Assembly: GCA_903925005.1 (NCBI GenBank) | Contig: CAIYDX010000219.1 | Location: 1-64,000, forward strand | DNA from: an uncultured Geobacteraceae bacterium | Lineage (GTDB): Bacteria; Desulfobacterota; Desulfuromonadia; Geobacterales; Pseudopelobacteraceae | Length of the DNA: 64,000 bases | Direction: 5' to 3' | Shown here: positions 58,038 through 64,000 of the stretch, piece after piece | Position numbering within the stretch: the stretch's first letter is position 1 | Layout of the letters: the number at the start of each line of letters is the position of its first letter | Translations under genes and position numbers: made by a program | The notes under the pieces: model-generated | Seen by the model: the letters and a program-made list of their open reading frames with translations, nothing else | Databases searched by the model: none | What the model was told of the DNA's origin: nothing

Positions 58038-59059
58038 GCCAGCACCCCCTGAGGAAGCTGCATAGTCACGCAGTGCAGGGAACCATGCTGTTCAAGCAGC
58101 GGCAGGCAGTCGATGCCGATTATTTCGCGCCCCGGGAAAACCTTGGCAATGCACGCAAGAGCGGTACTGTCATTCTCGTCATCACGGTAGGTCGGCACCA
58201 GTACCGCACCGTTTATAATCAGGAAATTGGCATAGGTTGCCGGCAGTCTGTGGGCCTGTTCGTCAAAACGGGCCATGGGAAAGGGGAGGGGAACAAGCCG
58301 ATAGGAGGAACCGTCCGGAGCAAAAAACGATTTAAGCTCGCCTTCCATCAGTTTCAGCGGTTCAAAATGCTCATCAAGAGGGTTCTCGCACGCCTGATAA
58401 ACAATCGTGTTGTCCGGACAGATACGGGCCAGGGTGTCGATATGAGAATCGGTATCATCGCCGGCCAGGCCTCCGTAATTAAGCCAAAGAACGCGTTTTG
58501 CCCCAACCAGCGAGGCCAGCGCCTGTTCAATCTCACTTTTGTCCAATTGAGGATTGCGGTTTGGCGAGAGGAGGCAATCGGCGGTGGTCAGGATTGTCCC
58601 AAGGCCGTCGCTTTCAATGCTGCCACCCTCCATGATTAATCCGATCGTATTCAGGTTTGGTTGCAGGAGCCCTTGCTGTTTGAGACGTTTTGAAATCAAG
58701 TTGTCATAATATGCCGGAAATTTGAGTCCCCAACCGTTGAATCCAAAATCCATCAAAGTGGGCTTGTTGTTGTAGATAACTGTAATAGGGCCGAAATCAC
58801 GCGCCCATGTATCGTTATTCGGAATTTCAGCAATGGTGACTCTGTTCAGGTCAATTCCGGCCTTATCAAGATATTCGGCTGCAGACGCTGCGTGCGGCGC
58901 TGTCAGCAGAACCCGTTCAAAGCGGGTGATATGACGGATAATATCGACAAACACCGGACGGACATCTTCAAGCATATAAGCCCAATCGGTTCCTTCATGC
59001 GGCCAGGCCATCAGCACGCCGTCTTGAATTTCCCATTCGGCGGGTAATCGAGGATTCAT
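58034..59059 (-). CDS. aguA: Agmatine deiminase
   Basis: 341 aa PPADF; WARDFGP, MEGGSIESDG, DDTDSHIDTLAR. Confidence 0.95.
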   Translation of the reverse strand: MNPRLPAEWEIQDGVLMAWPHEGTDWAYMLEDVRPVFVDIIRHITRFERVLLTAPHAASAAEYLDKAGIDLNRVTIAEIPNNDTWARDFGPITVIYNNKPTLMDFGFNGWGLKFPAYYDNLISKRLKQQGLLQPNLNTIGLIMEGGSIESDGLGTILTTADCLLSPNRNPQLDKSEIEQALASLVGAKRVLWLNYGGLAGDDTDSHIDTLARICPDNTIVYQACENPLDEHFEPLKLMEGELKSFFAPDGSSYRLVPLPFPMARFDEQAHRLPATYANFLIINGAVLVPTYRDDENDSTALACIAKVFPGREIIGIDCLPLLEQHGSLHCVTMQLPQGVLA

Positions 59060-59185
59060 GGTATTATCTCCAGTATGTTATTCACTAAAGCAAGTAAATC
59101 TGCGCCGCCACTATAGAACAGTTAACCATTACCATGCAAGACCTGACATTGTGTACTGTGTGCTGAGCTGCACCTTTTCCACGGC

Positions 59186-59222
59186 ATATTATGTCAAAGT
59201 ACTTTGTACTTGACATAATATA
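59186..59222. repeat. Long AT-rich inverted repeat (operator- or terminator-like)
   Basis: ATATTATGTCAAAGTAC / GTACTTGACATAATAT, one-base asymmetry. Confidence 0.7.
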
Positions 59223-59327
59223 TCTTATGAGACATTTCTTGAAAGCTGCTCTGGTGGACGACACTCGATTATCTAATGGGTTGGTTGAATTACTTGGGTG
59301 GGATGCTACAGCTATGACAGAGGTAAG

Positions 59328-59495
59328 TTAACTATACATTTCTGAAAACTCAAGTCGATCAGGGTGTGTGCAAAAGACATTACCGTAGCCTTTGACCTTT
59401 AGATACGGACAAAGATCACGTCCTTGTGTAGTTCTCAAGCATAAAAATTTATCTGTCTCGCCAATTCGGAGAACTTTGCACTGTTTTGGGTCCAT
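59328..59495 (-). CDS. Candidate 55-aa Cys-containing small protein, not in supplied ORF track
   Basis: Minus strand: MDPKQCKVLRIGETDKFLCLRTTQGRDLCPYLKVKGYGNVFCTHPDRLEFSEMYS*; four Cys; no obvious RBS. Confidence 0.4.
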   Translation of the reverse strand: MDPKQCKVLRIGETDKFLCLRTTQGRDLCPYLKVKGYGNVFCTHPDRLEFSEMYS

Positions 59496-59679
59496 ATTTA
59501 TGAGCTATCACACTAGGTCTTAATGTGCAATTAATTTAATAATGGAGTGCGTGAATGAGGTCCCATTATTTGATATAGTACGAATGCGGATCTCTAATAC
59601 AATTAGCTTGCATTTTCAAGGTACTATCAAGTAATGTATCGAAATTCGTATCAAACGTATCTGAGGAGCCGGTTAACGT

Positions 59680-59898
59680 ATGAGCAAAGAAGAAGCGATT
59701 GAAGTTGAAGGTACAGTTATCGAACCGTTGCCAAACGCGATGTTCCGCGTAAAACTTGAAAATGAACATGTTGTCCTTGCTCATATTTCCGGCAAGATGC
59801 GTAAATATTTTATCAAGATTCTTCCGGGCGACAAGGTTACCGTCGAGCTTTCTCCCTACGATCTCACACGAGGCCGTATTACCTATCGCGCTAAATAA
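59680..59898 (+). CDS. infA: Translation initiation factor IF-1
   Basis: 72 aa; [42 protein letters not shown]. Confidence 0.97.
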   Translation: MSKEEAIEVEGTVIEPLPNAMFRVKLENEHVVLAHISGKMRKYFIKILPGDKVTVELSPYDLTRGRITYRAK

Positions 59899-59985
59899 AG
59901 CTGCCTACTCTCTGATATATCTGTACAGGCCCGTCCATTTGTGGAGGGCTTGTCTTGTTTCATAAATACACTGTGCGAGGAACGA

Positions 59986-60549
59986 ATGTATACCGTAGCT
60001 GATTTGAAAAAAGGTTTGAAAATAATTCTGGATGGCGACCCGTATCTGGTTGTGGCTTTTGATTTCGTGAAACCGGGCAAAGGCCAGGCTCTGTACCGCA
60101 CCAAGATGCGCAACATGATCAATGGCTCGCTTCTTGACAGGACATATCGGTCCGGCGAATCATTTGAACCGGCCAGCCTCGAAGAGCGTACAATGGAATA
60201 TCTCTATAAAGAAGGTAATCACTACACCTTTATGGATCAGCAGACATATGAGCAGGTCGTAATGGAAGAAGAAACCATGGGTGATGCCAAAAACTACCTC
60301 CTTGAGAATCTGAAGGTCGAGGTAATGCTCTTTGGAGAAAAGGCCATCGGCATTTCTCTGCCCAACTTTGTAAATCTGCGCGTAACCGCGACTGAGCAGT
60401 GGGCCAAGGGCGACACCAGCGGCAATGATTCCAAGCCGGCCACCGTTGAAACCGGCTATGTGCTGCGGGTCCCCCCTTTCATCGAAGAAGGCGAGCTGAT
60501 CGTCATCGATACCCGCACCGGCGAGTACTCGACTCGCGTCAAGGGATAA
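59986..60549 (+). CDS. efp: Elongation factor P
   Basis: MYTVADLKKGLKIILDGDPYLVVAFDFVKPGKGQALYRTK...; ATG 59986 within ORF 59941..60549. Confidence 0.97.
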   Translation: MYTVADLKKGLKIILDGDPYLVVAFDFVKPGKGQALYRTKMRNMINGSLLDRTYRSGESFEPASLEERTMEYLYKEGNHYTFMDQQTYEQVVMEEETMGDAKNYLLENLKVEVMLFGEKAIGISLPNFVNLRVTATEQWAKGDTSGNDSKPATVETGYVLRVPPFIEEGELIVIDTRTGEYSTRVKG

Positions 60550-60552
60550 ACC

Positions 60553-61461
60553 ATGAAGATGGACGCCTTGCAGTTGCGGGCGCATGTAATCAAAACTGTA
60601 CGTGATTTTTTTTGGGACAGGGGGTTTCTCGAAGTTGAGACCCCCTATCTTATTCCCGCCAACGCCCCTGAAGAACATATTAATCCGGTTGCCGCCCTCC
60701 CCTCCTGGCAGCTTCAGACCTCCCCCGAAATCTGCATGAAACGCCTTCTCTGCAGAGGTCACCAGAAAATTTTCCAGATATCCCGCTGTTGGCGATCCGG
60801 CGAACGTGGTTCCCGTCATCTCTCCGAGTTTACCATGCTGGAATGGTATCGGGCCGATTCTGATTACCAGACTCTGATGGCCGATTGCGAAGAGCTGCTG
60901 CAGCATGTTGCCGCAGTCTGTCTGCCAGATAACCATTGTTTTAAACACGATTCGTCAGAAATCAATCCATTTGTCCCTTGGCAGCGCATAAGCGTCCAGG
61001 AGGCGTTTTTACGTTTTGGACAGGTTGACGTATTGGATTGTCTCAGAAAAGGTCTTTACGAGGAAATTTTGACGTCTGTCATTGAACCTGCGCTTGCCAT
61101 GCTTGACTCGCCGGTAATATTGCTGGATTATCCGACCGAGTTGGCTGCCTTGGCTCGCACAAAGCCTGGAAACAGAGAACTGGCGGAACGTTTTGAATTG
61201 TATGTCGGCGGATTGGAGTTGGCGAATGGTTTCAGCGAACTTAACGACCCGCTAGAACAGCGCCGACGGTTTGAAGAAGCCAATTCTGCCCGGAGTAAGG
61301 CTGGTCAGGTTGTGTTGCCGCTGCCGGAGCCTTTTCTTGGTATGCTGGAATCAATGCCGGCGTCGGCCGGAATTGCTCTGGGGGTTGACCGGTTGGTGAT
61401 GCTGACGGCAGGAGTTGATACAATCGATGAAATCGTAGCATTTACTCCTGAGGAGTTGTGA
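60553..61461 (+). CDS. epmA: EF-P lysine ligase EpmA/GenX (LysRS-like catalytic core without anticodon domain)
   Basis: 302 aa class II aaRS motifs (FLEVETPYL, FQISRCWRSGERGSRHLSEFTMLEWYR, GIALGVDRLVML); follows efp. Confidence 0.94.
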   Translation: MKMDALQLRAHVIKTVRDFFWDRGFLEVETPYLIPANAPEEHINPVAALPSWQLQTSPEICMKRLLCRGHQKIFQISRCWRSGERGSRHLSEFTMLEWYRADSDYQTLMADCEELLQHVAAVCLPDNHCFKHDSSEINPFVPWQRISVQEAFLRFGQVDVLDCLRKGLYEEILTSVIEPALAMLDSPVILLDYPTELAALARTKPGNRELAERFELYVGGLELANGFSELNDPLEQRRRFEEANSARSKAGQVVLPLPEPFLGMLESMPASAGIALGVDRLVMLTAGVDTIDEIVAFTPEEL

Positions 61462-61618
61462 TAGTCTGCCTGGTAGGCTTTCAGGTTATCTTTCGTAAAA
61501 ATTACGCCCACTTGGCTGATCGATTGCTTGGCAGTACCTTGAGATCATCCAGTAATACTGCAAGATCAATGTATTCAAGTCCCGGTGTGGAGGGTGAAGA
61601 GGTCAACTAAATAGCTTT

Positions 61619-61897
61619 TCAATGTGCAATTGGAACCTGTTTTCGCTTGTTTGGTACGATGTTAATAAGCATCCTTAAAGCATTGTTTACAGCCTCAGCA
61701 TTAGGAAAAAATACCTTGACGTCTTTGTCGAGCACGACAGCATCCTTATCGGGGATAAAACGTTGCACAGTTACCGTTCCGTCATCATGACCAATTTTAA
61801 CCGTATGTCCCCTGCGATAACTCTCGCAGTGTTTTCCTCGAACACCGCCGGAAAAATCAACCGGTTTTATTTCGGCTACCTTATCAACCTTTTTCAT
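61619..61897 (-). CDS. Putative antitoxin-like partner of BrnT
   Basis: 92 aa ORF overlapping the end of the BrnT-like ORF by 14 nt. Confidence 0.65.
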   Translation of the reverse strand: MKKVDKVAEIKPVDFSGGVRGKHCESYRRGHTVKIGHDDGTVTVQRFIPDKDAVVLDKDVKVFFPNAEAVNNALRMLINIVPNKRKQVPIAH

Positions 61898-62156
61898 ACA
61901 TTATCCTTTCAGCCGGCAGAGCCGGGCGCGAGCTGATTATCCTTATTTTAGTTCCTCTTTCGGTATACGACACAATGAGCAGCTTTCCGCTTTCAGAAAG
62001 ACCGATATCTATGAAGCGGTATTCTGATTCAGAGTGCTCCGGATCAGCAACCGTTAAAGAAAGCGTATCGCCAAAAACCGACTTGGCTTCCTGAAAGCTC
62101 ACACCGTGTTTTTTTAGATTGCTAGTGGCTTTCTGATCATCCCATTCAAAAATCAC
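61884..62156 (-). CDS. BrnT-family (DUF497) toxin
   Basis: 90 aa MIFEWDDQKATSNLKKHGVSFQEAKSVFGDTLSLTVADPEHSESEYRFIDIG..., classic BrnT pattern. Confidence 0.92.
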   Translation of the reverse strand: MIFEWDDQKATSNLKKHGVSFQEAKSVFGDTLSLTVADPEHSESEYRFIDIGLSESGKLLIVSYTERGTKIRIISSRPALPAERIMYEKG

Positions 62157-62402
62157 GGGCTACCATCCAGGTCAAATCACAATATTTATTCATAAGTATG
62201 CCTGTTAAATAGCATAATTTGTGGTTGACGTCAAAATAATGTGATTAGGTTTGACAGGACTGTTCAACCATCTTAGTACCATCCCACTCTCACTACCATC
62301 ATAAAGAGCAATAAAAGCAGAATGTCCCAGCGGGGCACGACAGGCATCTCTTAACAGAAAGCAGGAAACGAGCACATGTGCCAATAACCACCAGCTGCGG
62401 AG

Positions 62403-63530
62403 TTATTTTCTTGCCCATTGCACCGCTTCGGTCACGTCATTTTCGACAATCCCAAGAAGTTCCATTTTCTTTCTGATGTTTTCCAGTGACAAGTCTACTT
62501 TTTCTATCGTGATATCTTCGTAGGTTACCCGCTCCCCGGTATAAGTACGCAGATGCAGCGTGGTTCCATGTATTTCAACATCATCCGGCAGAACGGCAAC
62601 CTTTCCCTTCCCTCCCGGCAGGTCAATGACATAATGCGGCACGGCCAGGCCGGATATATGGCCGCGCAGTCCCCTCACTATTTCAAGGCCGGCCCGGACC
62701 GAGGTCCTGAAGTGAGCCGTTCCCTGGACGAGATCCATCTGGTGCAGATAATACGGCTTGACCCGAATGGCCAGCAGTCCGGTCATCAAACTCCGCATGA
62801 TCTCAACCGAATCATTAACCCCCTTCAACAGCACCGTCTGATTCCCGAGCGGTATTCCCGCATCCGCCAGCAGAGCGCAGGCCGCGCTTGAATCAGCCGT
62901 AATTTCATCCGGATGGTTGAAGTGAGTATTAATATAAAGCGGATGAAACTTCTTAAGCAGAGTACAGAGTTCCGGGGTTACCCGTTCGGGAAGAGTAACA
63001 GGTATCCGGGTACCGATCCGGATAATTTTTACATGAGAAATAGCCCGGAGCCCGGTCAGGATTTTTGATAACGATGCGTCGTCCAGCATCAACGGATCGC
63101 CTCCGGAAAGAATAACGTCGTGGATTGCAGGGTGCGAAGCGATATATTCCAGAGCATCACGTAGTTCATTTTCTCCCATCGGAGCATCGCCACTTCCCAC
63201 AAGCCGTTTTCTCATGCAAAAGCGGCAGTACACCGGGCAGCGATTGGATACCAGTAGGACCACCCGGTCGGGATAGCGATGAATAAGCCCAGGGACCGGG
63301 CTTAAGGCTGTTTCGGTCAAAGGGTCCGGGCATTGTTGTTTATCTTCAAGCTCTCGGATATCCGGCATGCACTGTTTCCAGATAGCGTCATCCGGTCGCT
63401 TGATAAGAGCGGCATAATAGTCACTCAAGCGGACCGGATATCGTGATAAGACGGAGCTAAAATAGTTTGATAATTCAGCAATAATATTGTTGTTACAGCA
63501 TGTTGTTGATTTGTATTTAAAGTAACGCAT
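62403..63530 (-). CDS. Lysine 2,3-aminomutase-like radical SAM protein (KamA/EpmB family)
   Basis: 375 aa; CPVYCRFCMRK radical SAM motif, SGGDPLMLDD, YYLHQMDLVQGTAHFR, ending with PGGKGKVAVLP. Confidence 0.92.
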   Translation of the reverse strand: MRYFKYKSTTCCNNNIIAELSNYFSSVLSRYPVRLSDYYAALIKRPDDAIWKQCMPDIRELEDKQQCPDPLTETALSPVPGLIHRYPDRVVLLVSNRCPVYCRFCMRKRLVGSGDAPMGENELRDALEYIASHPAIHDVILSGGDPLMLDDASLSKILTGLRAISHVKIIRIGTRIPVTLPERVTPELCTLLKKFHPLYINTHFNHPDEITADSSAACALLADAGIPLGNQTVLLKGVNDSVEIMRSLMTGLLAIRVKPYYLHQMDLVQGTAHFRTSVRAGLEIVRGLRGHISGLAVPHYVIDLPGGKGKVAVLPDDVEIHGTTLHLRTYTGERVTYEDITIEKVDLSLENIRKKMELLGIVENDVTEAVQWARK

Positions 63531-63709
63531 TATTTAAATCCTGCCTGATAAGAGAATAAGAGGTAATAGGGTGAACAAGACAATCGCCCTTGATTCTTCT
63601 TGAAAATAGTCAGCTTTTATGAAATACACAACTACTTAATAATGGGTATTCACGTTCAACGCAACTCTACCTGAACAGCAACGCGAACCTGACGTATCGG
63701 TTACCTGCC

Positions 63710-64000
63710 ATGTACACAAAATACTTCGGATTCAACGAAAAACCGTTTACCCTGACGCCAAACCCTCGCTTTGTCTATCTCAGCAAGAATCATAAGGAAG
63801 CCTTTGCCCATCTTCTATACGGCATCAATAATCATTATGGTTTTATTGAGCTGATCGGCGAGGTCGGCACCGGCAAAACGACCGTTCTCCGGACGCTTCT
63901 CAATCAACTTAATGAGGACAGCTACCGTTCCGCACTGATTTTCAATCCCTGCCTGACCGGAGTGGAACTGCTTCGGAGCATAAATCATGAATTCGGACTC
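63710..64000 (+). CDS. ExeA/GspA-like AAA ATPase, N-terminal fragment (runs off window)
   Basis: MYTKYFGFNEKPFTLTPNPRFVYLSKNHKEAFAHLLYGI...GEVGTGKTTVLRTLL; open to window end. Confidence 0.9.
   Translation, partial: MYTKYFGFNEKPFTLTPNPRFVYLSKNHKEAFAHLLYGINNHYGFIELIGEVGTGKTTVLRTLLNQLNEDSYRSALIFNPCLTGVELLRSINHEFGL

Noticed and set aside
57821-58639. 272-aa plus-strand ORF
   Set aside because: Antisense to aguA/aguB.
59227-59331. 34-aa ORF MRHFLKAALVDDTRLSNGLVELLGWDATAMTEVS
   Set aside because: Too short, no homology recognised; mentioned only within the island finding.
59566-59784. 72-aa minus-strand ORF
   Set aside because: Overlaps infA antisense; IF-1 is unambiguous.
1-64000. CRISPR arrays, tRNA/rRNA genes, prophage or transposase genes
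   Set aside because: Looked for regularly spaced repeats, T-loop-like motifs and recombinase/transposase motifs; none recognised by eye.

Overview
This 64-kb window is dense bacterial chromosome. Its gene content suggests a Geobacter-like Desulfuromonadales (inference from eukaryotic-type citrate synthase, rubrerythrin + desulfoferrodoxin, and an atypical type II secretion locus). From left to right: the 3' end of an acyl-CoA synthetase; a minus-strand signal-transduction operon (small Os1348/NHLP-like protein, REC-SpoIIE phosphatase, PilZ-REC-HDOD, histidine kinase, two stand-alone receivers, hybrid kinase, methyltransferase); an NtrC-type regulator with a DUF350 / glutathionylspermidine-synthase-like / DUF1190 module; NDH-2 and a polyprenol-phosphate glycosyltransferase; an atypical T2SS/T4P-like locus with a cohesin-bearing secretin; ftsE-ftsX-envC-ctpA-polysaccharide deacetylase; a ParA-like ATPase; an M24 peptidase; citrate synthase; rubrerythrin/desulfoferrodoxin; lptF/lptG; an IPT/TIG protein; an MMPL/RND transporter; two ABC-F ATPases; a DEAD-box helicase; polyprenyl synthase; TlpA/CcdA; a LIV-type ABC transporter; agmatine-to-putrescine genes; infA-efp-epmA with a lysine-2,3-aminomutase-like radical SAM gene and an intervening BrnT-type TA pair; and the start of an ExeA-like ATPase. 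The strongest second-look items are: a PilZ-REC-HDOD protein whose receiver is cut in half; two palindromic mini-elements translated in frame inside one MMPL gene; an ABC-F protein in which both halves of one composite ATP site look degenerate; an orphan NHLP-like small protein at the head of a signalling operon; a 22-bp inverted-repeat-bounded MITE-like element; an operator-like inverted repeat over the gltA promoter; and two small ORFs (52 and 55 aa) missing from the ORF track. No CRISPR, tRNA, rRNA, prophage or transposase was recognised. I found no unambiguous entirely new multi-gene system.
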